From: Salisapilia sapeloensis
Taxonomy: Eukaryota > Oomycota > Peronosporomycetes > Peronosporales > Salisapiliaceae
DNA: 64,000 nucleotides
Reading direction: 5' to 3'
Assembly (NCBI GenBank): GCA_023334545.1
Contig: JAADVB010000066.1
Span: 1 to 64,000 of the forward strand
Every line of letters starts with the position of its first letter. Positions within the stretch are counted from its first letter, which is position 1. Below are positions 11,474 to 21,739 of this stretch, in pieces. The position numbers were made by a program, and so were the translations under genes. The notes beneath the pieces were generated by a model that saw nothing but the letters and a program-made list of their open reading frames with translations, was not told the DNA's origin and did not search any database.

Positions 11474-12261
11474 ATGAAAATGACGGAACGGACTGTTCTA
11501 CTTGTCGGCCTCGGTGTGTCTCTCCCGCTTGCATCGAAGCTATTTATTGATGCGCATACTGCGGCGACAACTGTCTGCGGGTTGTACCCGAGCTTTTCTT
11601 TCTATGAAACGTTCCAGGAAGAACTCTGGCAGCACCACACTTGGCTGCCAGGCGCACGCGTGCATATCCCGACGATGATGTTATTGTCTTCAATTCTGAC
11701 AGCATTGCTGCTGATCTACTTCCACGTCCTGCAAACCATCTATCTAGGTCTGTCGGAGATTACGATAGGTCGTTATCTCCATGAACTACTCGTCATCCAA
11801 CTTCCTGCCTTGTACATCTCTCCTCCTATTTTCGTACCGCTTGCCGTCTAATTGTATGGAATAGCTTTACTGGAAACTATGGAGACGTACCAGAGTTAGT
11901 CTCTGATGGTGAAACGGATGATGATGTATCATGTGCTTCGTTCAACCAGACTTTACCAGAGAGTGGCAGTAACAATAACCATGAAGACAAGCAAGACTGT
12001 GCGGGAAGCGAGAAGCCGGTGGATAAAAAAGAGTGTGATGAGGCGATAGCCAAGCTAGTCCAAGTGAAACAACGTTTTGCACATACAGAGATCCGTCGTC
12101 CAGATGACTGGCTCGTCTTCGATCCCGCTCATGGTCTCGTGCTTCAGAAGCAGCAACAATCCACACCAAGCTCCATCTATACGAACGGATCTTCTCCAGT
12201 AGATATACACACAAGACAACGAACACGAGAGCGACCGTTGCCCACTGCGCTCCACACTTAA
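11474..12261 (+). CDS. Unknown protein with two hydrophobic segments
   Basis: Two exons (11474-11811, 11865-12261; 53-nt phase-2 intron) give 244 aa. I do not recognise the family. The first hydrophobic segment is at about residues 6-24 (TVLLVGLGVSLPLASKLFI) and the second at about 61-85 (IPTMMLLSSILTALLLIYF). A further moderately hydrophobic stretch ends exon 1. The C-terminal half is hydrophilic and acidic, then carries a helix-like EAIAKLVQVKQRF and a RRPDDWLVFDP segment, and ends in a low-complexity Gln/Thr/Arg tail. An organellar or endomembrane protein is likely. The start at 11474 is the in-frame ATG nearest the first membrane segment; an earlier in-frame ATG at 11315 is possible but overlaps the short promoter shared with calmodulin. 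Confidence 0.6.
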
Positions 12262-12278
12262 TACGAAAAACTACTTTA

Positions 12279-14025
12279 TCAATTGAAAAGTTTTGTCTCT
12301 TCTACCGGTAGCTTTAGCTGTTGGAACTGCTTCCACACCCGGTTAGAGCCTCCGACGGCAAAGAGCATGATGCGTTTCATGATCCGACTGCTTGAAGATG
12401 GCCGCATGCCACGAGCACAGCATTCTTGGATCGCTTCCAAGTATGTGTTGACACTATGTCGCCCCTGGCTCTTGACTGTCCATTGACGCAAAGCTTCTAG
12501 TAGCCAACGTAAGCATCCGACTGGCAGCACGAGGAGCTGGTCCTTCTTTACACCTATGATATCTCCATTGCTCTGGATGTACATAAAGTGATGATCGTCC
12601 CACACCGTCATGCTCTGCTTTGCGTCGATGCATGCTAGTCGTAGGTGCTCGAGACAGCCATCGAAGCCTCTATTACCAGGTGCGGGATGCATACGACTGC
12701 ACACGCGAGAGTTGAGGACGTGCATGGGGAAGAACGGACGAAGGTGGTGCATGACAACTTCGTTGTGTCCACAAACTTTTCCGTACGACCCGCCCCACGC
12801 GTCCATGTCATCTGGATAAGGGTTTGGCTGCCATTGCTTCATCCACTTTTCACGCGACTGTTTGTATGCAGACTGGAGGGAGAGGGAAGTAGCATCTTTC
12901 GATGCGCCGTGACGAATGGAACCATCCCAATCGCCATCGAATGTCGCTCCAGACGCATTATCCAGCCAACATGTAGTAGCTGACAGACGTTGGGCAGTGA
13001 TGGAAGTGCCGACGGTAGCGTTGAGTGACGTCATGTGCAGTAACTCTAGCTTGTCTTTCAAATGCTCCTTATCGGCTTTGTTGTGGGATGTTTGAGCAGA
13101 TTGGGAGAGAAGGAGAGTAAGTTTTTGACTGAGAGACTGCAGTTTCTGTTGCTCTGGCGTCTGCTTTGCTGGTTTCGAGTCTTCGTCGTCAGATAGGTCT
13201 GCCTGTTTGGCCATCTTTTTAGCGTAGCTAGAGACAGCATCTCGACTGGAAGCAGACAGATCTACAATTTGGCCAGCAACTGTGACACGTTTCTGGAGTT
13301 GTTGACGCAGAGCTGGTGTCCACTGCATATCAGACGCTTTTGCATCGACAAGTGCCTTGGAGGTTGCTGTGTGGCATACGACCGTAATGCTGCTGAATGC
13401 TTCAAAGACCTTTTCAGCACGCTGGATAACTTGGTCAGGGTTATCTGAGAAGAGGATACAATCCTTAGAACCTGCTATGACCGCCTTGGAGAGGAAGTGG
13501 TCTGGGAGTGTGAGGATGGCATTTGCTTCAGTGTGAGCTCGTTGGATGACTTCCTTCTTCTGGTTGGAGCTCAATTTATGATGAAGGGATAAAGATGGAA
13601 GACCCAGAGTCTTTAAAGTATTTCCTACTTTTGTCGGAGTATGAGGACAGTCTTTCGGAAGCACGATGATAGTCTTCTTGGTAGCATTTTGGACGAGATG
13701 GTATGCTGCTGTTAGCTGTTGAGAGGCATGATCCACTGCAAATACACTGTACGAAATAGTGTTTTTGGATGCATTCTGAGGGATCTTGCTCTTCTTTGAA
13801 GCTGTCTTTGACTGCTTGGGTTGCTTGGACGCTTTGGTACTGCATATCATGGACAGTAAGCTACGATGTGGTAGCATAGATCAAATCATACTACATTTAC
13901 CTCGTTGTTGCTGCACTCTGTGCAAAAGCAGGGTTCACGACAACAAGGGATGATCCAGATGATCCATTTCCTCGCTGCTTCTTCACACTAGGACTGCCTC
14001 GAGTCTTCTGCTTCCGCTTGCCCAT
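12279..14025 (-). CDS. Unknown protein with a degenerate helicase-C-like region
   Basis: Two exons (14025-13901, 13839-12279) give 561 aa. Exon 1 encodes a short basic start (MGKRKQKTRGS), which suggests a nuclear or nucleolar protein. Residues about 70-190 look like the second RecA lobe of a DEAD-box-type helicase: KKTIIVLPKDC, then LHHKLSSNQKKEVIQRAHTE, AILTLPDHFLSKAV and ILFSDNPDQVIQRAEKVF in the right order. The catalytic arginines, Walker A and DEAD box are absent, so it cannot be an active helicase. The C-terminal half is well-folded-looking, with many Trp, Cys and His (DDMDAWGGSYGKVCGHNEV), and I do not recognise it. The resemblance is weak and could be misleading. It ends 17 bp from the convergent membrane-protein gene. 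Confidence 0.65.
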
Positions 14026-14135
14026 CGTCGTGTCCACTTATCTGTCCGATTCTTGAAGTTCGTGACATCACCTATTCACTATGCCTTCTATAACATATCC
14101 AATACACAATCTGATTACGATGCAAATGGTGATAT

Positions 14136-17100
14136 TCATTTCTTCCCTACAACTCTCGAACTCCGCTTCAATATCTGCTTTTCCAGTGCGATATCACGTA
14201 CTGTCATCGAATATGTCTTCTTCTTCCCGTTTTTGTCCACGATATTCGTGTCAATCTCGTCAATCAGTTGCTGGACACTTTCGACCGTCGCGTCTTCCCC
14301 GACTGCTGTGCCATCTACTTGCAACACGGCATGTCGCCCAGCTACGATTGCTTTACTCTTTTCGGCTGGTCCAGGACTTGACTTGAATTGACGAATGTAC
14401 ACTGCTTCATCTTCCAAGTTACCAAACCAGATACCAAGCGGTGGTCTCGGAAACAACAATCGCTTCTCTGATACGATCGGATTAGTCGGTCTCGATGACG
14501 TCGGTCCTTGGTCATTCCGTTCTTTTTCACCATTTTCCTGTCTCTGCTTCCATTGATTGTATTCGTCTTTGGAGATAAAGACCGCAGCCATCGGTTCCTT
14601 GGTATTCGCGACAGACTGCAAGACAGTCATGATCTCATTAAACGAGTGGTACGTCGGAGCTGTCATGGGTTCATCATTCAGTTTAAACAACACGTCACCC
14701 ACCTCCACTTTACCCGATTGTTGGGCAAAAGACGGGAGACGAGTGAAACCTGCAATAGTTACAAGTGGATGAAGTGTCATCTCCTTATTCTCTTCCTCAT
14801 CGCTTTCGTCGTCTGATCCATAACAGTCGACATCAACCGAATCCAGCGATACCATAGGTGGCCAGCTGCGCATCTTTAGAACAGAATCAGGACTAGCCAC
14901 GAGTTTCAGATGTGCAGGCCGTTGCGTCGTGTGCTTCATCTCGAGAAGGATCTCCGGCAGTGTCTTAAACCTCAAATCCACGTCGTTCAGCCCCACAACG
15001 AGCATACCAGGCTCAATGACACCGAGTGCCTCAGCAGGGTTCTTTCGACCGTCACGTAGTTGGCTAAAACCCAGGACGACGGCACCAAAGGGTGCTGCCG
15101 GTCGACGTCGCAAGCGCAGTCCGAACGCTCCTTCCTGCTTAAATGTCGCCGTGACGTATCTCGGTCGTGGTGGAGCTTTGGCCTGTCGGTTCGCAACTGG
15201 ATCCTCTGGTGCTAATGTAAACCGAATGGAAAACGGAGCTTGAAGTTGGTTTTTGAGTATCATCTGCAGCTCTTCTAGCGTTAGTTTCGCACAGCTAAGA
15301 CCGTTGATAGCCAACACACTTGCTCCCATCGGTATAGCTGCTAACTGATCACTTAGAGCATAGGCATCTTCCAGCACATGACTGACAACGACGTAGTTAT
15401 TAAACACTCCTTTCGCAAAAGCGAACGGGACGTCGTCTTTGTTATTGAACGTAATGTCCGTCGCAAGCGTCGGATCTAACTCGCATGGTTCCGCTCCTCG
15501 CCAAGCACTCGCCTCTGGTAAATCCATGACATTGATATGCATGAGCTGGAACATGAGCGGCCAGTACTTGTCCATCTGCGTATTCAACTGTCCAAGTAAC
15601 CTCATCATATGCCTTAACAACCTCTTCTCCATACTACGTGCCAAGTATTCTCGAATGAGCTCAGCAAAGACACTTGCCAAGAGATTATACACCGAACTGA
15701 ACCAACTACCTTGGATACTCAGTTTCAATTCATCTTGGATCGCAATCTCCAACGAATGGAGAGCTAATGTCGGCTTCCAACTGCCGTCTTTCAGCGTTCG
15801 CTCAGCCTTGAACCCGAGCGTGATGAGACCTCCACTCAACTCGGCATTCGCGACACCTCCACCATTCAAGAAAGGAAAGTGCTTCTGACTAAACGTCCAC
15901 TTGAACCCTTTCAACATCGCTGTCAACTGCGTCGCTCGAACACGTAGCAGTTCATCTTGGACGGAGCGACCCATACGGACTTTTACTCGATCCTTGCGCA
16001 CCCTAAACGACGACAGATCGAGCTCCGAGACTGCATACTCGACATTCTCCTCCACGCCATTAATCGTATCGACGTGGATGGCTGGTAAGACGGACGTGAA
16101 AAAGTCTAGACACCTGTCTTTCACTTGATCCAGCACTGCCTGTCGCTTCATCCGGTCATTCGACAGCTCTGCACCCCATGCAGCGAGTTTATCAACTCGA
16201 ACGTCTGCTAGTGCTTTGGTCATATGTGCGTACAATTGGTCTGGTTCTTCATCCACTGCCTGCAGCCATTTCTGAGCTCGACTGACAAGACGGCGACCTT
16301 GTGTCGACTGCTGCAGACGACTCCAGTACTGCTGTCCAGAGACTCGCCAAGCATCTGCTGCAGCAGTTGCAATCGGCAGCAGATCTTCCGCTTTCTTCAT
16401 CAAAGCGTTCGGATCCAGTTGCGATAGAGATGTGACGCCTAGGTGGGTACTAGCAGCTCTCTCCACCTGTGCAATGACTTGCTGAGCATGTTGTATCTGT
16501 TTATCATGTTGTTGGAGCTGAAGTAAAAGCCGTTGTTTAAATGCTTCCGGGTCTTTCGGCATCTGCTCCACCACCGAACTGCTCTGTACGCGTTGGTATT
16601 GACTCTCCAGTGCTTCTAGTACCTGCGATACAGCCACACGTTGATTTTCAAGGTTTCCACCATCCACACTCTCCGTCGATTGCTCCAGCACTTGTCCACC
16701 TGACTCTAGCTGGCGATGGAGGAAGGCATCTAGCTCTGTGGACGCACTTGACTTGAGACTAGATCCAAGCTCCTGAGCTTCGTCACTTGCAGATACTTGC
16801 TGGAGGACACGAGCTGTTTGTGCTAAGAACGCAGATGTCTCTTTGCCACCTAGGAGCTGTGTCTCAAGTGTCTCCTTGGCATTAGCAGCCATCGATCGAA
16901 GTTTTAACAATTCGCTTTGACCGGCAGCTCGTAGGCGATTGGAGGAAGCTGTGAGAGACGGATCTAAGAGAGACATAATGGCACGAGCATACTGGTCTCC
17001 ATAGCTTGCATTCATAGAAATGAGCGATAAGGTTTCCGCATGCTGTTCACAAAAGTTTCGAAGTAACAAATATGTTCGTTCAGCGCGATTGCTTAGGACC

Positions 17101-17204
17101 TGTGCGTCTTCGAGTGAGAGATTTCCTTGGAACTCTTGCTGGAGTTTCTCAGGAGTTACAGGAGACGGCAGTAAGGAGAGGACACGCAAGTCCAATGGAG
17201 TCAC
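14136..17204 (-). CDS. Large TULIP/HAM1-like lipid-binding and multi-PDZ protein (5' end unresolved)
   Basis: One open frame of 1022 codons. The N-terminal ~350 residues are helical and Gln/Glu-rich. Residues about 370-535 resemble the BPI/LBP-like (TULIP) region of HAM1-type proteins: HVDTINGVEENVEYAVSELD, then TLALHSLEIAIQDELKLSIQ and ELIREYLARSMEKRLLRHM. Four PDZ-like modules follow at about 588-663, 685-766, 811-868 and 910-990; they show strand patterns such as MGASVLAINGLS, GVIEPGMLVVGLNDVDL and VEVGDVLFKLNDEPM. I infer a scaffold that joins lipid binding to protein anchoring. The frame opens at a GTG, not an ATG, so a short upstream exon is probable. A candidate is an ATG near 17286 followed by a 40-nt intron, but that intron is shorter than any other here. 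The first internal ATG is at about codon 64. Confidence 0.75.
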   Translation of the reverse strand: MTPLDLRVLSLLPSPVTPEKLQQEFQGNLSLEDAQVLSNRAERTYLLLRNFCEQHAETLSLISMNASYGDQYARAIMSLLDPSLTASSNRLRAAGQSELLKLRSMAANAKETLETQLLGGKETSAFLAQTARVLQQVSASDEAQELGSSLKSSASTELDAFLHRQLESGGQVLEQSTESVDGGNLENQRVAVSQVLEALESQYQRVQSSSVVEQMPKDPEAFKQRLLLQLQQHDKQIQHAQQVIAQVERAASTHLGVTSLSQLDPNALMKKAEDLLPIATAAADAWRVSGQQYWSRLQQSTQGRRLVSRAQKWLQAVDEEPDQLYAHMTKALADVRVDKLAAWGAELSNDRMKRQAVLDQVKDRCLDFFTSVLPAIHVDTINGVEENVEYAVSELDLSSFRVRKDRVKVRMGRSVQDELLRVRATQLTAMLKGFKWTFSQKHFPFLNGGGVANAELSGGLITLGFKAERTLKDGSWKPTLALHSLEIAIQDELKLSIQGSWFSSVYNLLASVFAELIREYLARSMEKRLLRHMMRLLGQLNTQMDKYWPLMFQLMHINVMDLPEASAWRGAEPCELDPTLATDITFNNKDDVPFAFAKGVFNNYVVVSHVLEDAYALSDQLAAIPMGASVLAINGLSCAKLTLEELQMILKNQLQAPFSIRFTLAPEDPVANRQAKAPPRPRYVTATFKQEGAFGLRLRRRPAAPFGAVVLGFSQLRDGRKNPAEALGVIEPGMLVVGLNDVDLRFKTLPEILLEMKHTTQRPAHLKLVASPDSVLKMRSWPPMVSLDSVDVDCYGSDDESDEEENKEMTLHPLVTIAGFTRLPSFAQQSGKVEVGDVLFKLNDEPMTAPTYHSFNEIMTVLQSVANTKEPMAAVFISKDEYNQWKQRQENGEKERNDQGPTSSRPTNPIVSEKRLLFPRPPLGIWFGNLEDEAVYIRQFKSSPGPAEKSKAIVAGRHAVLQVDGTAVGEDATVESVQQLIDEIDTNIVDKNGKKKTYSMTVRDIALEKQILKRSSRVVGKK

Positions 17205-18367
17205 GTCTGAAGTCTAGGACAGGCGTTAGATGAATTCGGCTTTTACTGGAATAGAAATGAGGATACAGTGAAATATCCAGTGGCATGGATGTCCAGCGAA
17301 AGGATGTAGGTATCTTGAGCAGGTTGGTACGTCTGGACCGTGGCTAGGGAGTATGGCGTACGAACACGCGTACCAGTCGCTAGTCTTAGCTCAGTTTTCT
17401 AAGCAGTAAATGAGCTATAGAAATTCCTGTGGACATGATACATGTACCGTGAAAGTGAGTGCTTCATCCTGGTCTCCAATGATCCGGTACTTGTTTTCAC
17501 GCACTCTGGTGCAAATCTTATCAGACGAGCCTATCAGTATACAATCGACATGGTGACATACAAGAACGTTTGGACGGTGCCAGTGTGGTCAAATGTCGGA
17601 TGCGGGTACAACACACTCGTTCCTTTCGGTAGTTCTCCACTCTTTAGCATCCTTAGTGCTGGCATCAAATCGCTCCTCTATCAACCTAGTGAACACCATG
17701 ACCATCCATAAATGAGTTCATAGCTTACGGAAGTATAGAGCTCTGCATTCATGTCGTACAAATGCACTTGTACAGTATCGTATTTTCTATTGCTATCATG
17801 CCATTATGTTAGTCTACGAATATTGATAATATCGAATGCTAGTCGAACCTCATCCGGACGATGCCAGCGCCATAAGGCGTTTTCACTTCATCACCCTCTC
17901 CATATCGTATCGCATTGGAAAACAATGCTGGCATCTTGCGTACGTCCATTTTTGTCGTGTAAACGGACGAAACGGAAGTAGTGCGACAGGCCTAGAAGAG
18001 ATGGCGATCGAGGATTCGTCTTCGCGTTAGGTCGTGTATGGTGTGCCAGAACGGTACCGATTACGCATCATGGATCTTGAAAGGTAGTATCAGGTGTGTC
18101 ATAACAAGAGGAAGTCGGTACAGGAGACTTTCGAGAATGTGAAGGCGTCTACTCATGCATTAAAGTTGGACTAAGAAAATGTGCGGATGTGGGATTGTGT
18201 TGGTTTCTACATAAGTAAGGTTGCTGTGCATGGACTGTAAGACTGTGTGGAAACTGAGGTATCCGCTTCGACTTGGTCTACTTGTCGGATCCGCTCATAG
18301 ACACTTTCCAATTTGCTCTGCAACGACAACCATCAAGCTCTACAAACCAAACAACAGCAATTCAACT
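17205..18367. other. Intergenic region without recognisable gene
   Basis: Contains the promoter and possibly a missing first exon of the PDZ gene at its left end, and the promoter of the secreted protein at its right end. Short frames at 17442-17711 and 17751-17981 show no domain, no biased codon use and no splice-joined extension. Confidence 0.45.
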
Positions 18368-19210
18368 ATGCGCCAAGTAATTCGTTTCGTGCTCGCAGCA
18401 TTCATTGCCACAAACTGCATCACGACGACGACAGGATCTCGAGCATTGCGTGCTCTGGGCATAGACGATGATCCAACTCCTTGTCCAGCATCCATGTCCG
18501 GATCAGCAGCCTCTTCGATGCAAGATATTGACTTTTCTACGAATGACTGTGGCAAGCCTTTTGAAGACATTCCTGAAGAATGTCCAGAGGAACCTGAATA
18601 CACCACAGTGGCAGTCCTGGGGGCACCCACGTATTGCATCCGTGGCACTCCATGTGGTCGTAATGGAGGAAGCACTTGTCCAGGACCTCGAAACGATGGT
18701 GAGCTACTTTATGGCGCTACCTGTGAGATATTAGAAGGCACTGGTGGTGCTAGAGGCTGTATAAAGAAAACCAAGTGCTCTGCTTCGGACGATTCTCAGT
18801 CAGGTAGTGGCTCTTTAACAAGCGACAGCAGCGGTGACCCTTCTTCAACTCCAAATTATGACGACGGTCATGATACAATTTCATCAATGTCTCTTTCATC
18901 GCCGTCCATGACAGCATCCGATGGAAATAATGAATCTAATGAAGACATCGAAGAGCCACTAGAGATAGATTGCTCTGGATCAGATGCAGATACTTCGATG
19001 TCCGAGGTCTCTGCAGAGTCTACAGAACAGGATGGCAAATCTGATGAAGCAAGCGAGAGTCGGTCTGTGAGTCAAACTGGTGATGAAGTCACACTAACCG
19101 ACGACTCTGCAAGTTGCTCACAAGTGGAGGACGAAGACGATGGTAAACCGGATGCAGGTGACGTATCAGATAAAGTGGATCATACACATGAACCGCATGA
19201 AGTAGAGTAA
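18368..19210 (+). CDS. Secreted cysteine-rich/acidic protein with an RxLR-like motif
   Basis: Intronless, 280 aa from the ATG at 18368; earlier in-frame ATGs would bury the signal peptide. Residues 1-23 form a signal peptide (MRQVIRFVLAAFIATN...TTTTG). RALR follows at once at 25-28 and then an acidic DDD. Residues about 40-140 hold a cysteine-rich domain with conserved-looking spacing (CIRGTPCGRNGGSTCPG, then CEILEGTGGARGCIKKTKC). The remaining half is a long Ser/Asp/Glu-rich disordered tail. No GPI tail or membrane segment is seen. RxLR motifs mark one class of oomycete secreted proteins, but a four-residue motif at the cleavage site can occur by chance and no classical EER follows. I give secretion high confidence and effector status low confidence. 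Confidence 0.7.
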   Translation: MRQVIRFVLAAFIATNCITTTTGSRALRALGIDDDPTPCPASMSGSAASSMQDIDFSTNDCGKPFEDIPEECPEEPEYTTVAVLGAPTYCIRGTPCGRNGGSTCPGPRNDGELLYGATCEILEGTGGARGCIKKTKCSASDDSQSGSGSLTSDSSGDPSSTPNYDDGHDTISSMSLSSPSMTASDGNNESNEDIEEPLEIDCSGSDADTSMSEVSAESTEQDGKSDEASESRSVSQTGDEVTLTDDSASCSQVEDEDDGKPDAGDVSDKVDHTHEPHEVE

Positions 19211-21739
19211 AGGTCAACGATGACACTCAACGCAGAGAGATCGACGAAGAAGTCAATTAGCTTGAAGACATGCTTGTGATCTTAAGAGAATCACTAGCAA
19301 GTTAATATCTTTTACACGTTAATTGGGGAGTACGATTCGAGACGCCCGTACAATCGCACCATCAACTTCTTCTCCCCCAAAGCTGCTGTTGTAGTGCTAT
19401 GAAAAATACTTTGGAAGCCTTATCAATTTTCAACACAAGCGATTTTAACTTTGAAATAAACATTTTCTACCACCAGCTTTCTCTTCATCAGCACCTTTAT
19501 TTAAATCGACATTACTATCCACGGCATCAAATAGATAGTCTGCAAGCTTGCATTTTACTTGGAATTATACTCAGGCCGTATCCGCGCTGAATCGGTTTTG
19601 AGAGAAATTGGTGATTTGTCTTTTGTCGGTCGATTCTTGATAATCGAATCAGCAAACTCTGCGGTCGTTGAGAATTGCAGATTTTACTTTGCCACTTACC
19701 ATTGGAAACCTAACTTAACACTTTAATATAACTTTCCCGCCGAACGAGGAGTACAAAGACAAGTGGTCCGTAGTGCCAATGAACACGCTGCCTCATATTC
19801 TTGATCTAACTTGCCTCTCTAGCTCCATCCTCTGTTGTAATTGATGTTTCCATTGTCATACTCGCTGTAGCACGATCTATGTCAAAGCTGCAACATATAG
19901 ATGACGTTCTTGGAGCGAATTAGGCCTGAATCGATATACCCTTCGACATCATCTAGCTTTTCGTCGATTTCAATCAAGCCGATTTAAGAGGCACAGTACC
20001 GATCACAGCTCGCACATGCTTGTTCTCATATTGTATATTTCACCTCACATCATCCACTATATTCATTTCAGCGAACGCGATCTTACTTGCTTTTGGTATA
20101 TCTCCATCTACGTCTTTGATGCAATCAGGAGAAAACGATCTTCGAGGAGACTTCAAGTCAGGCCTAGTCCTCGAAATGTGCACATTTGTAAAAGCTAGCG
20201 AAAGACTCGGTGAGCTCTTCGCTTTACTTGCGCTATTGATCTCTTCGCTATTATTTCGGAGCAAACATAATACAGTGATAGATAGAATAATTAGAAGATA
20301 TTTTTGACTTGCACTGTACGCCGTCCCAATGAAATGGCGAAGAGTTCAATAGCGCAAGTAAATCGATTTCAACTTCAACCAGAATGACTTCCGACAATGC
20401 AGCACGATATGCTTGACACGGTTCCCCGATAAAGCATGATAAAGGAACGGACGCTATACGTAGATAGGAATGAAAAGTAGATAGAGACATACGGCGAACC
20501 GCGAAAGACTTGGGTATTGTTTCCTATTACCAATCATCCATGTTTGTTTTTAAAATGCCTATAGTTCTTTGCTCAATATCCGATTATCCACTCGACGAAC
20601 ACTGCTTTAATATGCAACTGAGTCTAGTTTACGAATGTAGTGGACCCTGTGTGGTTCACGAACTAAAAGACATTTCAAAACACGATGCATTCATGCAAAC
20701 TTTTTTTATTTTTGCCTTCTTTTGATGATACTGCCAAGCCGACTTTAAGACACAGTGACAATTTGCCCTCAAACAATACCCTGATTTCTTAGCTCCTTCC
20801 GTTATAAGCATGCTACATGAAGGTTAAAGAAAATCTACCGGAAATTCCAAATTCTGCATACAAGAGCCTAGCGATGCGGGATTAATTTCTCTGGTGAAGA
20901 TATGAAAATCGATTGACAAAGTTACCATCAAGCTTATGACAATGACTTGTACAACATCTCAGTCTTCAATGCTAATCCCAGATCTTATGGATTCGGTTGT
21001 ATAGATCTGCTTGCTTAATAAGTACACATTTACTGTCATGACAGTTCCAGCACAAAAGTCCAATACCCAGGTGATTTCTGCGTGTTGACTTCATATATTC
21101 ACGGAGATCACCATTTCCCTTTTAATGCTAAGATCTGCACTGAGATACGATGGTGTAAAGGATGTCAATTGTTTAATGGTAAAATGGAAGAAATGTGATA
21201 GTAAACTCGATACGCGTACGAACCTCACTGGACATATGAAAGCCCTTGTACCCAAGTGCCCCTAAGAGCTAAGACGAGCAACCCTCTTGCATGAAGTTTG
21301 ATCGACAGGGTGAAAGTAGTAAGCAATTTATTTGTTTAAAGTACATTCGATATAAATATGCGTAAAATTGACACAAATGGCTAGCCCATTTCTAAAATCG
21401 ATAACAATGATGCGCCAAGGTCAGGTAATAAGTGGTTTAGTCAGTACCTGATTGTCTTGCCCTACCACATTAATGTGCATTTAGAGCACAAACATCGTTT
21501 GCTTTCTACCTTGAGGTCTGAATAAAGTATTTTTCTGTCATTCTGCTACCTGAACGATTTTACGGGTGATCTGTCATTGCTACTATAGCCACAGAAGAAC
21601 TTACTTTACATGATCCATTATTCTGAAGTTTCCCACATAAAGCACTGACTGCTGCTCCTACTATCAAACCTCACTCACATTCAAGTCACAACTCTAACGT
21701 CAGTCTCACTTTCCGTCAAATAAAACGTGTTCAAACTCG
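19211..21739. other. AT-rich gene-poor region
   Basis: About 2.5 kb with no supportable gene. Open frames are short and change frame without usable splice sites. The only structure I can support is the inverted repeat at 20223-20248 and 20337-20362, given separately. No transposase, reverse-transcriptase or integrase signature is visible. Confidence 0.5.
20223..20362. repeat. Imperfect inverted repeat, 26-nt arms
   Basis: Arms at 20223-20248 and 20337-20362 are reverse complements with a single mismatch in 26 positions, separated by 88 bases. Transcribed RNA could form a long hairpin. The flanks do not continue the match, and no target-site duplication is evident. Confidence 0.7.

Noticed and set aside
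17442-17711. 89-codon plus-strand frame before the secreted protein
   Set aside because: Nothing recognisable and no supporting promoter or intron structure.
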